A DNA stretch of 64,000 nt from Aquabacterium parvum (GCF_001447195.1 NZ_LFRI01000165.1:1-64000), one strand, 5' to 3'; counted from the first letter of the stretch, positions 18,095 through 27,741 are shown. The notes: generated from the letters alone by a model not told the origin. Program-made: numbers and translations.

Positions 18095-19459
18095 ATGAGC
18101 ACGTCGACTTCACCCGCCGCCAATGCTGCGATCGCCTTGCCCACCCAACGACGCCCGCTGACCGACTGGTTGTTCGCCGTGCTGGTGGTGGCCGCGGCCG
18201 GCTGGGGCTGGCGCACCTGGGGCGGCTTCATGGACGTCTACGAGAAGGCCATCCTGGTGGGCATGGTGCCTTCGCTGATCGCGCTGGGCTGGTTCTGGCG
18301 TCCGGTGCAGGGCCTGTCGGTGGCCTCGGGTGCGGCCACTTTGTTTGCGGCCACGCTGTACCTGCGCGCGGTCGACGACCACGGCGCTGACCTGGCACAG
18401 GGTGAAAACGTCTTCCTGCTCAAGTACTTCCTGTCCAGCCAGAGCGCCATCCTGTGGATGAGCGTGCTGTTCTTCATGAGCACGGTCTTTTACTGGATCG
18501 GGCTGGCGGGTAAGAGCGCCACCGGCACGCGGCTGGGTTCGCGCATCGCCTGGGCCGGGGTCTTCATGGCCACCACGGGCACGCTGGTGCGCTGGTTCGA
18601 GAGCCACCAGATCGCGCCCGACATCGGCCACATCCCGGTGAGCAACCTGTACGAAGTCTTCGTGTTGTTCGCCTGGCTGACCACGGCCTACTGGCTGTAT
18701 TACGAAGACCGCTTCGCGAAAATGGGCCAGGCCCTGGGCTCGCTGGGCGCTTTCGTGATGCTGGTGGTCAGCGCCTCGGTGGGCTTTCTGCTCTGGTACG
18801 CGCTGGTGCGGGGTGCCCACGAGATCCAGCCCCTGGTGCCCGCGCTGCAGAGCTGGTGGATGAAGCTGCACGTGCCGGCCAATTTCATCGGCTATGGCAC
18901 CTTCGCGCTGGCGGCCATGGTGGCCTTTGCCTACCTGGTCAAGATGCAGGCCGGCGAGACGCGCTGGTGGAAGCTGGCCCCGCTGTGGCTGATCGGTGTG
19001 GTGCTGTGTTTCGAGCCGCTGGTGTTTCGCAGCAAGCCGGGCGCCGAAGGCTTCATGAGCAGTTACTGGGCGATCTACTTCGGCATCGCCGCGCTGATCG
19101 TGGCGGCCATCATCGCCGCGCGCAAGCCGATCGCCGAGCAGATGCCGTCGTTCGAGGTGCTCGACGACGTCATGTACAAGTCCATCGCCGTGGGCTTTGC
19201 CTTCTTCACCATCGCCACCATCCTGGGGGCCTTCTGGGCCGCCGAGGCCTGGGGCGGCTACTGGAGTTGGGACCCCAAGGAGACCTGGGCCTTGATCGTG
19301 TGGCTGAACTACGCGGCCTGGTTGCACATGCGGCTGATGAAGGGCCTGCGCGGGGCCTTTTCGGCCTGGTGGGCGCTGGTGGGCTTGGTGGTCACGTCCT
19401 TCGCGTTCCTGGGGGTGAACATGTTCCTCTCGGGCCTGCACTCTTACGGCGAACTCTGA
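18095..19459 (+). CDS. ccsA: Cytochrome c biogenesis protein CcsA (CcsB/ResC type)
   Basis: 454-residue polytopic membrane protein, the heme-handling partner of ResB. The tryptophan-rich heme-binding WWD segment is clear near the C-terminus (WGGYWSWDPKETWALIVW), with flanking conserved histidines such as SHQIAPDIGHIPVSNLYE and LKLHVPANFIGY-like MKLHVPANFIGYG. About ten membrane segments. Chosen ATG at 18095 follows the resB stop by 66 bases. Downstream, a Crp/Fnr gene starts eight bases after the stop, so the three probably share a transcript. Confidence 0.94.
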   Translation: MSTSTSPAANAAIALPTQRRPLTDWLFAVLVVAAAGWGWRTWGGFMDVYEKAILVGMVPSLIALGWFWRPVQGLSVASGAATLFAATLYLRAVDDHGADLAQGENVFLLKYFLSSQSAILWMSVLFFMSTVFYWIGLAGKSATGTRLGSRIAWAGVFMATTGTLVRWFESHQIAPDIGHIPVSNLYEVFVLFAWLTTAYWLYYEDRFAKMGQALGSLGAFVMLVVSASVGFLLWYALVRGAHEIQPLVPALQSWWMKLHVPANFIGYGTFALAAMVAFAYLVKMQAGETRWWKLAPLWLIGVVLCFEPLVFRSKPGAEGFMSSYWAIYFGIAALIVAAIIAARKPIAEQMPSFEVLDDVMYKSIAVGFAFFTIATILGAFWAAEAWGGYWSWDPKETWALIVWLNYAAWLHMRLMKGLRGAFSAWWALVGLVVTSFAFLGVNMFLSGLHSYGEL

Positions 19460-19466
19460 GCCGCCG

Positions 19467-20219
19467 ATGCCGCACTGGCTCAACGACACGCTGGCCGCGC
19501 AGCTCCAGCGCGACCCGTGGTTCGGTCAGGTCTCGCATGACTTTTCGCGGGCCCTGCTTGAGATGGGCACGCTGCGCGCGATGCAGCCCGGCGAGCACCT
19601 GTTCTTTCGCGGCGATGCGGCCGATGGCCTGTATGCCGTGCTCACCGGCGCCATCCGCATCTCGGGCGTGACGGACGCAGGCAAGGAGGCCGTGCTGGCC
19701 CTGGTCGAGCCGACGACCTGGTTCGGCGAAATCGCCGTCTTCGACCGCCTGCCACGCACGCACGACGCCGTGGCCGATGGCCCCACGCGGGTGCTGCACG
19801 TGCCCCAGCAGCCCCTGCATGAGCGATTGCTGCGCCACCCCGATGGCTGGCGCGAGCTGGGTGTGCTGATGGCGCTCAAGCTGCGCCTGAGCTTCATCAA
19901 CCTCGAAGACATGGCCTTGCTGCCTGCTGAAGCGAGGCTGGTGAGGCGGCTGCTTTGGTTGGTGGCCGGCATGATGCGTGGCGCCAGCGATGGTGGTTGC
20001 GTGTTGCCCATCAGCCAGAGCGAGCTGGGCTCGATGCTGTCGCTGTCGCGGCAGACGACCAACCAGATCCTCATGGACCTGCAGCAGCGAGGTGTGTTGC
20101 GCCTGGCGTATGGGCGCATCGAGGTGCTGGATCGCACCGGGCTGGAGGCCGCGGCGCGCCTGACACCGGCGGAATTGCGCATCCTGCAGCGCTGGGGCAC
20201 GGACGAGCCTCGGGCCTGA
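19467..20219 (+). CDS. Crp/Fnr-family transcriptional regulator
   Basis: 250 residues: an N-terminal cyclic-nucleotide-binding-like domain (about 30-145; MQPGEHLFFRGDAADGLY, FGEIAVFDRLPRTHDA) and a C-terminal winged helix (SELGSMLSLSRQTTNQILMDL, recognition helix). The N-terminal cysteine cluster of FNR is absent, so it is not a direct oxygen sensor of that type. It is closely linked to resB-ccsA upstream and a large diheme cytochrome downstream, suggesting control of respiratory or heme-protein genes; that is inference. Confidence 0.9.
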   Translation: MPHWLNDTLAAQLQRDPWFGQVSHDFSRALLEMGTLRAMQPGEHLFFRGDAADGLYAVLTGAIRISGVTDAGKEAVLALVEPTTWFGEIAVFDRLPRTHDAVADGPTRVLHVPQQPLHERLLRHPDGWRELGVLMALKLRLSFINLEDMALLPAEARLVRRLLWLVAGMMRGASDGGCVLPISQSELGSMLSLSRQTTNQILMDLQQRGVLRLAYGRIEVLDRTGLEAAARLTPAELRILQRWGTDEPRA

Positions 20220-20383
20220 TCCCCTGCGGGTTTGCCTGCGGTGATGTCGCGGGCTTGGACGCACGGCGCCACCATGGCGCCCAGCCGTCCCGGTGCTTTC
20301 CCGCGTTTGTCGGCTGGCTGACAGAGGCTTTGGTGCGGGGTGGGAATCATCGCGGCTCATCACCACCACACGAGGAGCCGACC

Positions 20384-22714
20384 ATGCATCACCAGGCTTG
20401 GCGAACACCCCCCACCGCAACGGCCCTGGCGGCCTTGGCGACCCTCATGGCCGCAACCCTGGCCCAGGCTGCGCCCACCTATCCCAACCAGGAAGTCGTG
20501 TGCGCCTTCAACAGCGCTCGCGAGCAGCAGCGCCTGGCATCGGCGGCGAATTTCGCGCAGCCCGTTGTGCAGCAGATGAAGGTCAATGGCGCCGTCGTCT
20601 GGACGGCGGGCAGCAGCGCCAAGCCCACGCTCAAGCCCGGTGACGTCGTCACCTTGAGCGGCTCGGGCTTTGGTGCCGGCACCGACATCGACTTCAGCAA
20701 GATCATGATCGGCAACAGCCGCGTGCTGGAGACCTCGCTGCAGATGTACGAGCAAAAGCTCGACATCCTCTCGACGCTGAACTACGAGACGGGCGTCTCG
20801 CGCAGCAACTGGCCCAAGGACGTGCTGAACTGGTCCGACACCGAGGTGCAGTTCACCGTGCCTTCGCACGCCAGCAAGGGGCCTTTGCGGCTGCAGGTGC
20901 AAAAGCGCGCCGGCTTCAACACCTCGTTGACCAAGCCAGGCCAGCCGCACAACGTCATCGACGCGCAGGTCTACCGCATCGAGTCGCCGGCCGATGTCAA
21001 TTGCGACGTGGTCTCGACGGTGTCGGCCGAGGCCAAGGCCATCGCGCCCATCGACGTGGCCGTGGACAACCCGAGCTTTGCCGACATGGTCAAGCGCGGT
21101 CGCGAAATCTTCTGGTCCTACGACTACAACCTGGGCCTGAGCCACAAGTTCAAGAACCTGGAGTGGGACGCGATCATGAAGGGCCAGGCCACCGACCCCT
21201 ACACGCGGCAGAAGGCCAACCCCACCGTGTTGTTCGGTGCGGTCAAGAACGTGGCCGGCCAGGTGCCTGCCGAGTCGATCAACGACGTCTACTTCAAGCC
21301 CTACCCGCAGTTCAACCCGACGCCCGGCTTCCTGGCCATCGGGCAGCAACTGAAAGAAGGCAACACCAAGACCACGGGCTACGCCGGCTACCGCTATGCC
21401 GAGTCGCAGCACCCCTTCCTGGGCAAGGGCTCGTGGATCGGCTTCAACTGCGCCTCGTGCCACGGCTATCAGATCAGCTACAGCAAGGGCGCGAGCAACA
21501 TCACCAAGGTCTTCCCCGGCCTGCCCAACCCCAACTGGACGATGAAGTGGGCGACGCTGGGCACGGGCACCGGCAAGACCACGTCGAAGTTCGCCTACGT
21601 CAACGAGACCGAGCACGGCCCCAAGTGGGCCCCGGGCGATGCCAAGGTCGACAAGACGCCGCTGATGTACCTGATGCCGGCCGGCACGGGTGAAGCCACC
21701 ATCACGCGCACGGCGGGTGAAGGCGGGCTCTACGACAACGACTACATGTTCAACCCCACGGCCATCCCGAACGTGACCTTCCACCTGCCGGTGCGCCGCG
21801 CGCTCTCGCACACCGAGTCGTACGTGGGCTTCGAGGGTTCGTACATCCACGCCGAGGAGCCGGACGGCGCCATGGGTTCGATGGACGCGGGCTCGCTCAA
21901 GGCGCTGACGGCCTACATGTCGGTGCTTGACCAGGACGACGACGACCTGCGCAACGTGGGCCTGCACCGCTGGCTCAAGTCCACCGGCCGGCTCGAAGCC
22001 CAGACGGGCTCGAGCGTGCTCAGCGAAGGCAGCTTCGTGCAGCGTGGCTGGCAGGTGTACGACGGGGTGAAGGCCGCCGTGGCGCGTGGCAAGGGCACGT
22101 TCGACCAGTCCTGCGCCAGCTGCCACAGCGACAAGATGGGCCTGAACTCGAGCGAGGTGATGGTGCCGCTGAACCAGGTCGGCCGCTTCTTCGCGCCCAC
22201 CGACTTCCAGCGCAAGCAGCAGTCCATCCGCGCCACCTACCTGCGCAACCTGTACTGGGTGACCTCGCGCGGCCTGCTGTCTGACGGCCACGTGCGCAAC
22301 CTCGAAGACCTGGTCAGCCCCGAGCGCTGCACCGAAGGCTCGGCCCTGTACAAGCAGTACTACACGCTGCATGCGCCGGTGCGCCCCGCTCCTGGCACGG
22401 TCGACCAGCCCACCCCTGCGCCCGATCTGAACCGCAAGGGCGATGTCTTCCGCGTCTACAAGGACAAGAAGAAGGACATCTTTGACACGACCTACGAGGC
22501 CCGCAACCGCTTCGTCGAGCGCCACAAGTACTTCAGCTCCGTGGCCGGCGACAACGACTTCTACTACTGGGACTACCAGAAGATGCGCACGCAGTACGGC
22601 CCCGACGAGATGGGCACCCCGGGCCCGATCGGCATGCCGGCTGCACCGCACCCCTGGTGCGCCCCCAACGCCGCCAGTGTGAGCGACCTGGTGCAGTACC
22701 TGCTGACGCTGTGA
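20384..22714 (+). CDS. Large exported diheme cytochrome c protein
   Basis: 776 residues with a signal peptide ending near LAQAAP. Two heme motifs: CASCHG (Cys at about 356) and CASCHS (about 577). Residues about 85-165 resemble an IPT/TIG-type beta domain (LKPGDVVTLSGSGFGAGTDIDF-like start). The C-terminal region is rich in Tyr/Asp/Lys. Overall domain order does not match simple electron carriers; MauG- or RoxA-type diheme oxidases are possible comparisons, but I cannot assign it. ATG at 20384 has GAGGAG upstream (cgaggagccgacc). It is preceded by a Crp/Fnr gene and followed, after ten bases, by a small anchored protein. Confidence 0.75.
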   Translation: MHHQAWRTPPTATALAALATLMAATLAQAAPTYPNQEVVCAFNSAREQQRLASAANFAQPVVQQMKVNGAVVWTAGSSAKPTLKPGDVVTLSGSGFGAGTDIDFSKIMIGNSRVLETSLQMYEQKLDILSTLNYETGVSRSNWPKDVLNWSDTEVQFTVPSHASKGPLRLQVQKRAGFNTSLTKPGQPHNVIDAQVYRIESPADVNCDVVSTVSAEAKAIAPIDVAVDNPSFADMVKRGREIFWSYDYNLGLSHKFKNLEWDAIMKGQATDPYTRQKANPTVLFGAVKNVAGQVPAESINDVYFKPYPQFNPTPGFLAIGQQLKEGNTKTTGYAGYRYAESQHPFLGKGSWIGFNCASCHGYQISYSKGASNITKVFPGLPNPNWTMKWATLGTGTGKTTSKFAYVNETEHGPKWAPGDAKVDKTPLMYLMPAGTGEATITRTAGEGGLYDNDYMFNPTAIPNVTFHLPVRRALSHTESYVGFEGSYIHAEEPDGAMGSMDAGSLKALTAYMSVLDQDDDDLRNVGLHRWLKSTGRLEAQTGSSVLSEGSFVQRGWQVYDGVKAAVARGKGTFDQSCASCHSDKMGLNSSEVMVPLNQVGRFFAPTDFQRKQQSIRATYLRNLYWVTSRGLLSDGHVRNLEDLVSPERCTEGSALYKQYYTLHAPVRPAPGTVDQPTPAPDLNRKGDVFRVYKDKKKDIFDTTYEARNRFVERHKYFSSVAGDNDFYYWDYQKMRTQYGPDEMGTPGPIGMPAAPHPWCAPNAASVSDLVQYLLTL

Positions 22715-22724
22715 GGCGCAAGTG

Positions 22725-23348
22725 ATGGTGCGGGTGCCGGGGCAGGCGCAGGCGTCATCCCAGGCCCGCGCGAGGGTCTGGGCCCCGCTGGGCCTGCTGC
22801 TGGTGCTGGCCTGCGGGGCGTGGTTCTGGAGGGGTGCTGCCTGGCCGGGTGCGGCGGGTTCGCCGGGCGGCGAGGCCCCCATTGCGGGGCTGATCCAGCC
22901 ATTGCCCGAAGCGACCGGAACGTCGCCCCTTGCAATGGATCGGGCGCACCGGGAGGTCGATCCCGCCGGGCCTGTGGCGGCGCAGGTGCTCGAAGAGGTG
23001 GCGCAACGCGGCCGCCAGGCCCCACAGGCCATGTCACCGGCGTCGGCCCCGCTGAGCGCCGAGGCGCTTCAGTCCCGGGTGCGCCGTGACGCGGCCGCCG
23101 TGCACCGCCAGACCGCCGGCCAGCGCTTGCGCCTGCAAGGCACGCTGGCTTCCCTGGAGCCCGGAGAGGCGGGCGTGCTCGTTTTGCACCTGGCCTTGGC
23201 CGGCGAGGAGGGCACGGTGCGGATGGTGGCTTCGCCTTCGCTGGCCCAGACCGCAGCCAGTTGGGCGCCGCCGCGTGCCGTGTCGCTGGACTGCATGTCG
23301 CAGGGCGTGATGATGGGCGAGTGGCTGCTGGTCGATTGCAGGGAGTGA
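22725..23348 (+). CDS. Membrane-anchored protein with OB-fold-like C-terminus
   Basis: 207 residues. One N-terminal hydrophobic helix (VWAPLGLLLVLACGAWFW) anchors a periplasmic part. The C-terminal ~75 residues (from QRLRLQGTLASLEP to LLVDC) resemble the tRNA_anti-like OB-fold family PF12869, with the paired cysteines DCMSQG and VDCRE. Middle is Ala/Pro-rich and disordered-looking. GTG at 22722 is an alternative start. Ten bases after the diheme cytochrome stop, so likely co-transcribed with it; function unknown. Confidence 0.6.
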   Translation: MVRVPGQAQASSQARARVWAPLGLLLVLACGAWFWRGAAWPGAAGSPGGEAPIAGLIQPLPEATGTSPLAMDRAHREVDPAGPVAAQVLEEVAQRGRQAPQAMSPASAPLSAEALQSRVRRDAAAVHRQTAGQRLRLQGTLASLEPGEAGVLVLHLALAGEEGTVRMVASPSLAQTAASWAPPRAVSLDCMSQGVMMGEWLLVDCRE

Positions 23349-23418
23349 AAATCGACCTCAAGTCCCGACTGGGTGGGCCGATATCCGACTCAGGAAAGCC
23401 GCTTCAGGAAGCCCCTTC

Positions 23419-23838
23419 ATGTACCACGTGGTTCGCGACCCGCAAGGGTTGGTCATCAGCCTGCACCGAGAACCGGTCGATGGCGCCGAGTTGCTGCCGT
23501 CGAACCACCCGGATGTGCTGGCCTTCCTGGGCCAGGGCGAGGGCCGCTCCTTCGCCGAGATGGACGCCAACCTCGTGCGCGTGCTCGAGGACCTCATCGA
23601 CGCGCTGCTCAAGCGCAACATCCTGCGCATCACCGACCTGCCCGTGGAGGCGCAGGCGAAGTTGTTCGAGCGCAAGCACTTCCGCGAGAACATGCAGGGC
23701 AGCGCCCTCAAGCTGTTTGGAGACGCCCCCGCAGAGCTGAACGTGGGCACGGCCCTGAATAACGACTTCGGCAACGACTTCGGTGACTCGGGGCTGATCC
23801 CGCCCGACTGGTCGATGCCCGACGCACCGCCGCGCTGA
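23419..23838 (+). CDS. Conserved hypothetical protein (often mis-named 'tryptophan synthase beta-like')
   Basis: 139 residues, soluble, acidic. It opens with MYHVVRDPQGLVISLHREP and has a helical middle (VLEDLIDALLKRNILRITDLP, AQAKLFERK) resembling a beta-proteobacterial family that databases label 'tryptophan synthase subunit beta like'; it lacks any PLP-binding lysine motif, so that label should not be read as function. C-terminus is Asp/Asn/Gly-rich. AGGAAG precedes the ATG. Confidence 0.65.
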   Translation: MYHVVRDPQGLVISLHREPVDGAELLPSNHPDVLAFLGQGEGRSFAEMDANLVRVLEDLIDALLKRNILRITDLPVEAQAKLFERKHFRENMQGSALKLFGDAPAELNVGTALNNDFGNDFGDSGLIPPDWSMPDAPPR

Positions 23839-23931
23839 GCGGACGAAGCGCCCACGCCGCAGCGCCTCGGCGTCGGTCGCTCGCGACCCGGTGCACGCCC
23901 GGCGCCACTTTGTGACAGCATCCGCGCTGTC

Positions 23932-26022
23932 ATGTTCCCCTTTGACGCGCCCCCACCCGAGCCCGACCTGCCCGCGCAGGGCGTCACCGCTTCGCGCTCG
24001 TCCGAGGCGGTCGTGGACGTGCCCGCCGCGCTCGACGTGATCACGGCCGCGCGGCTGCGCGAGACGGGCCCGGGCCTGCAGTTGTCCGAAGCCTTGCTGA
24101 GCGTGCCCGGCGTGGTGGCGCTCGACCGCCGAAATCCGGCGCAGGACCTGCAGCTGTCCATCCGTGGTTTTGGCGCGCGCTCGACCTTTGGCGTGCGCGG
24201 TGTGCGCCTGTACGAAGACGGCATCCCGCAGACCATGCCCGACGGGCAAGGCCAGACCAGCGGTTTCGACCTGGGGGCAGCGCAACGCGTCGAGGTGCTG
24301 CGCGGGCCGGCCTCGGTGCTGTTCGGCAACGCGGCCGGCGGGGTGGTGCAGGTCTTCAGCCCCGATGCACCCGAGCGGCCCGAAGCCAGCCTGAGCGGCA
24401 CGGTTGGCCCGGATGGCCTGTGGCGGCTCGCCACCGACGCGGGCGCGCAGGTGGGCGACGTCAACCTGTCGGTGCGCTCGGCCTGGCAGGGCAGCGAAGG
24501 CTGGCGCGAGCACAGCGCCTCCCAACGCCAGCAGTGGCGTGCGCGCCTGAGGTGGCGCCTGGACGCCGGTCGCGAGCTGCTGGCCGTGGTCAGCGAGGTG
24601 CGCCTGCCCGAGGCCCAGGACCCGCTGGGCCTGACGGCTGAGCAGCTGGCGCGCAAGCCGCGCCAGGCTGGCGCCAATGCGCGCGCTTACGACACGCGCA
24701 AGGGCATCGCGCAGAGGCAGGCGGGCCTGGTGCACAGCTGGCGCCATGGGGCCTCTGAATGGCGGTTGATGGCCCATGGCGGGCAGCGCCAGGTCACGCA
24801 GTTCCAAGCCATTCCGGCGCCACCGACCAGCCTTGTGCAGACCCTGCCTGGTCACCCGGGTGGTGTCATCGACCTGGAACGGCGCTTTGCAGGCCTCGAC
24901 ACCCGCTGGCGTTGGCAAGGCGAGCTCGCCGAGCGCCCTGTGACCCTGACGGCCGGCTGGGCCTTCGACGAGATGCGCGAGCACCGGCGGGGCTATCAGA
25001 ACTTCGACGACAGCGGGGGCGCGGTGCGGCTGGGCGTGCCCGGGGCCCTGCGCCGCGACGAAGGCAACACCGCGCGCAACACCGATCCTTATGTGCATGC
25101 CGGCTGGACCCTTCACCCGGACTGGACCCTGGCCGCCGGCCTGCGCCGCAGCCACGTGCGCTTTGGCTCGAAGGACCGATATGTCGCGCCGGGCAATGGC
25201 GACGACAGCGGTTCGATGTCATTCGAGGCGACCACGCCCGTGCTCAGCTTGACCCATCGGTGGGGCCCGAACGCGATGGCCTATGTCAGCGCGGCGCGCA
25301 GCTTCGAGACGCCGACGCTCAACGAGGTGGCTTACGCCAGCACCTCGGGCGCGCAATCAGGCGCGCAATCGGGCTGGAACCGCGGCTTGCGCGCTTCGCA
25401 GGGCACGCAGATCGAGCTGGGTGGCAAGTGGCAGGGCGAGGCGGGCCGGGCGGCGCAGGTGGCGCTGTTCCAGGTGCGCACGCAGGACGAGATCGGCGCG
25501 GCCGAGAACGCCGGCGGGCGCAGCGTGTTCCGCAACGTCGGGGGGACCGAGCGCGTGGGGCTGGAGCTGTCGGCGCAGGCGCGCATCGCGCCGGGTTGGC
25601 ACACGCGCGTGGCCGCCGCCTGGACGCGTGCCGAGTACCAGGACGCCTTCTTGGGCGGTGGTGGCACGGTGAGCGCCGGTCGGGCCCTGCCGGGCGTGCC
25701 GCGTCGCACCGCCTGGGCCGAGCTCGTGTGGCGGCCCATGGCCACCGGTTGGCACAGCGCCCTGTCCTGGCGCCACAGCGGTCGCATCTGGGCCAACGAC
25801 GTGAACGACGCGTTCGCGCCAGCGTCCCAGGCCTGGTCGTGGCGCGCGGGCTGGCGTCAAGCCTGGTCAGGCTGGCGCCTGGACACCACGCTGTGGGTCG
25901 ACAACCTCACCGATGAGCGCAACGTGGGGTCGGTCATCGTCAACGAGGGCAGCCGGCGCTATTTCGAGCCGGCACCGGGGCGCAGCGCCACGGTCTCGGC
26001 CACGGTGACGCGCGTGTTCTGA
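23932..26022 (+). CDS. TonB-dependent outer-membrane receptor
   Basis: 696-residue beta-barrel receptor for siderophore or other ligand uptake. The plug domain occupies about residues 15-140: LSVPGVVALDRRN, LQLSIRGFGARSTFGVRGVR, DGIPQTMPDGQGQ, VEVLRGPASVLFGNAAGG. The barrel has many amphipathic strands and ends with the typical C-terminal Phe (VTRVF). Oddly, no signal peptide is visible: the first in-frame start gives MFPFDAPPPEP directly before the plug, and the frame upstream to the preceding stop has no alternative start. Either a non-standard start or lost 5' end. A tonB-like gene is at 27010. Confidence 0.85.
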   Translation: MFPFDAPPPEPDLPAQGVTASRSSEAVVDVPAALDVITAARLRETGPGLQLSEALLSVPGVVALDRRNPAQDLQLSIRGFGARSTFGVRGVRLYEDGIPQTMPDGQGQTSGFDLGAAQRVEVLRGPASVLFGNAAGGVVQVFSPDAPERPEASLSGTVGPDGLWRLATDAGAQVGDVNLSVRSAWQGSEGWREHSASQRQQWRARLRWRLDAGRELLAVVSEVRLPEAQDPLGLTAEQLARKPRQAGANARAYDTRKGIAQRQAGLVHSWRHGASEWRLMAHGGQRQVTQFQAIPAPPTSLVQTLPGHPGGVIDLERRFAGLDTRWRWQGELAERPVTLTAGWAFDEMREHRRGYQNFDDSGGAVRLGVPGALRRDEGNTARNTDPYVHAGWTLHPDWTLAAGLRRSHVRFGSKDRYVAPGNGDDSGSMSFEATTPVLSLTHRWGPNAMAYVSAARSFETPTLNEVAYASTSGAQSGAQSGWNRGLRASQGTQIELGGKWQGEAGRAAQVALFQVRTQDEIGAAENAGGRSVFRNVGGTERVGLELSAQARIAPGWHTRVAAAWTRAEYQDAFLGGGGTVSAGRALPGVPRRTAWAELVWRPMATGWHSALSWRHSGRIWANDVNDAFAPASQAWSWRAGWRQAWSGWRLDTTLWVDNLTDERNVGSVIVNEGSRRYFEPAPGRSATVSATVTRVF

Positions 26023-26043
26023 GCGGTGGTATGGGTGCTCGGC

Positions 26044-26889
26044 TCAGAGCACGCGGTGCGACAGCGCGGGCAGCTGCATGCGCACCTGCTTCTGGCGCTC
26101 CAGGCTGAGGTCGGCGAGCACCACGCCCGCGCCTTCGGACAGCACCGCGATCACCTCGCCCCAGGGGCTCACGGCCATGGCGTGGCCGAAGGTGCGCCGG
26201 CCGTTTTCGTGCTGACCACCCTGGGCTGGCGCGATGACGTGGCACAGGTTCTCGACCGCGCGGGCACGCAGCAGCAACTCCCAATGCGCGCGGCCGGTGG
26301 TGTCGGTGAAGGCGGCGGGCAGCACAATGAGGTCGAGCGGTTTGTCCTCGCCCAGGCGGCGGAACAGCTCCGGGAAGCGCAGGTCATAACAGACGCCCAG
26401 CCCGATGCGCCAGACCTCGCCGTCGCGCGAGCGCAGGTCGAAGGCCACGGCCTCGTTGCCAGGCTGCAGCGTGGCGCCTTCGTCGTAGCGGCGCTGGCCG
26501 TCGTCGAAGCAAAAGAGGTGGATCTTGTCGTAGCGGGCCACGCGCACGCCGTTGGGGTCGTAGACCAGCAGCGAGTTGAAGACCTTGTCCTGGACCTCAT
26601 CGGAGCGGATCGGCACGGTGCCGGCGATCAGCCAGACGCCGAACTCGCGCGCGGTCTCGGCCAGCACGTGTTGCATGGGGGTGCTGGGCGTGCCGGGGGT
26701 TTGGGCGTCGGCCAAGGGCTCTGCAACATCGAGCTTGTCGGCGTCGCGCTCGCCCATCAGGCAGAAGTACTCGGGCAGGGCGACCAGCTCGGCCCCGGCG
26801 GCGGCGGCCTGGGCGATCAGGCTGCGGGCAACCGCGAAGTTTTCATCCACGCGGGGCGTGGAGACCATCTGGATGGCAGCGACTTTCAT
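26044..26889 (-). CDS. Carbon-nitrogen hydrolase (Nit/omega-amidase-like)
   Basis: 281 residues of the nitrilase superfamily. The Glu-Lys-Cys triad is visible: ALPEYF (about 42), RYDKIHLF (about 121) and GLGVCYDLRFPE (Cys about 164). The sequence is close to bacterial Nit1-type proteins, proposed to hydrolyse deaminated glutathione, and to omega-amidases; the substrate is inferred. Start at 26889 gives MKVAAIQMVST, standard for the family. Converges on the TonB-receptor gene. Confidence 0.9.
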   Translation of the reverse strand: MKVAAIQMVSTPRVDENFAVARSLIAQAAAAGAELVALPEYFCLMGERDADKLDVAEPLADAQTPGTPSTPMQHVLAETAREFGVWLIAGTVPIRSDEVQDKVFNSLLVYDPNGVRVARYDKIHLFCFDDGQRRYDEGATLQPGNEAVAFDLRSRDGEVWRIGLGVCYDLRFPELFRRLGEDKPLDLIVLPAAFTDTTGRAHWELLLRARAVENLCHVIAPAQGGQHENGRRTFGHAMAVSPWGEVIAVLSEGAGVVLADLSLERQKQVRMQLPALSHRVL

Positions 26890-27009
26890 GCGAGGGCCCT
26901 CTCGGCGAAAACGTGGTTTCCATCATGAGGGATGCCACCGGGCGGGCGCAAGCCGCATCGACACCGGGTGTGTGGCGGCGGCGCCGAAAAGCGGCCGCGT
27001 CGCAGCGCT

Positions 27010-27741
27010 TCAGGGCGTGCGTTGGCCCAGCGACGAAACGGCCAGGCCACGCGCTTCAGGTTGCTCGTCGAACACCACCTCGATGTGGATGTAGGACTTG
27101 ACCGCGCGGCCTTCGAGCTCTCCGGCCCGGAACTGGGCGCTCAGGAATGCATTGCGCGCCGCGTCTTCGAAGGCCAGGGGCAGCGACTCTCCCTCGGTGT
27201 GCACCTTGCGCACATGGCCCAGCTCGTCGATGTAGATGGCCAGCACCGCCTTGTGGCGACCGGGCGTGGGCACCCCGGGCGGAAAGACGATGTCGATGGG
27301 CGAGAGCGGCTTGGGCGGGCGGCTCAGCTCGCGCCGCGCATGGTAGCGATCGCTGGTGGCGTCTACGGGGCCTTGCGCCACCGGGGTCTCAGGCGCGGCG
27401 GCGGCCGTGGTGAGCGGGGAAAGTGGGGGCTGCGGCGGCTGCGCAGCCGGCTGTGTGTCGACCTGCGAGGGCGACGCGGGCTCGAGAGCGGGCTCGGCCA
27501 GGGGGGGCTGAATGGGCTCGGCGGTGGCGGCCTCTGCGGCCTGCGCTGCCACCTGATGGGGCTCGGGCACGGCGGGCGCCCGGGACGCGAGCCGCACCGA
27601 CAGGCTGGAGGCCTGGGCCTGCGTGCGCCCGTCGGCCTTGCCCGTGTCGCCGCCCCGCCACTGCACCACGCCGGTCAGGACCATCGCGTGCAGGGTGGTG
27701 GCCAGCACCAGCGGGGGGGCGATTCGCCAAGTCTTTGTCAT
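27010..27741 (-). CDS. tonB: TonB-like energy transducer
   Basis: 243 residues: N-terminal membrane helix (IAPPLVLATTLHAMVLTGVV), a long Pro/Ala/Gln/Glu-rich periplasmic spacer (about 45-150), and a C-terminal TonB-like domain (GVPTPGRHKAVLAIYIDELG, AARNAFLSAQF). It starts 16 bases after pilY1 stops, on the same strand, so it appears to be the last gene of the pilin operon. No exbB/exbD is nearby. It may energise the TonB-dependent receptor encoded at 23932 on the other strand. Confidence 0.78.
   Translation of the reverse strand: MTKTWRIAPPLVLATTLHAMVLTGVVQWRGGDTGKADGRTQAQASSLSVRLASRAPAVPEPHQVAAQAAEAATAEPIQPPLAEPALEPASPSQVDTQPAAQPPQPPLSPLTTAAAAPETPVAQGPVDATSDRYHARRELSRPPKPLSPIDIVFPPGVPTPGRHKAVLAIYIDELGHVRKVHTEGESLPLAFEDAARNAFLSAQFRAGELEGRAVKSYIHIEVVFDEQPEARGLAVSSLGQRTP

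Noticed and set aside
20360-23032. 890-codon minus-strand open frame
   Set aside because: Antisense to the large diheme cytochrome gene, whose heme motifs and signal peptide are convincing.
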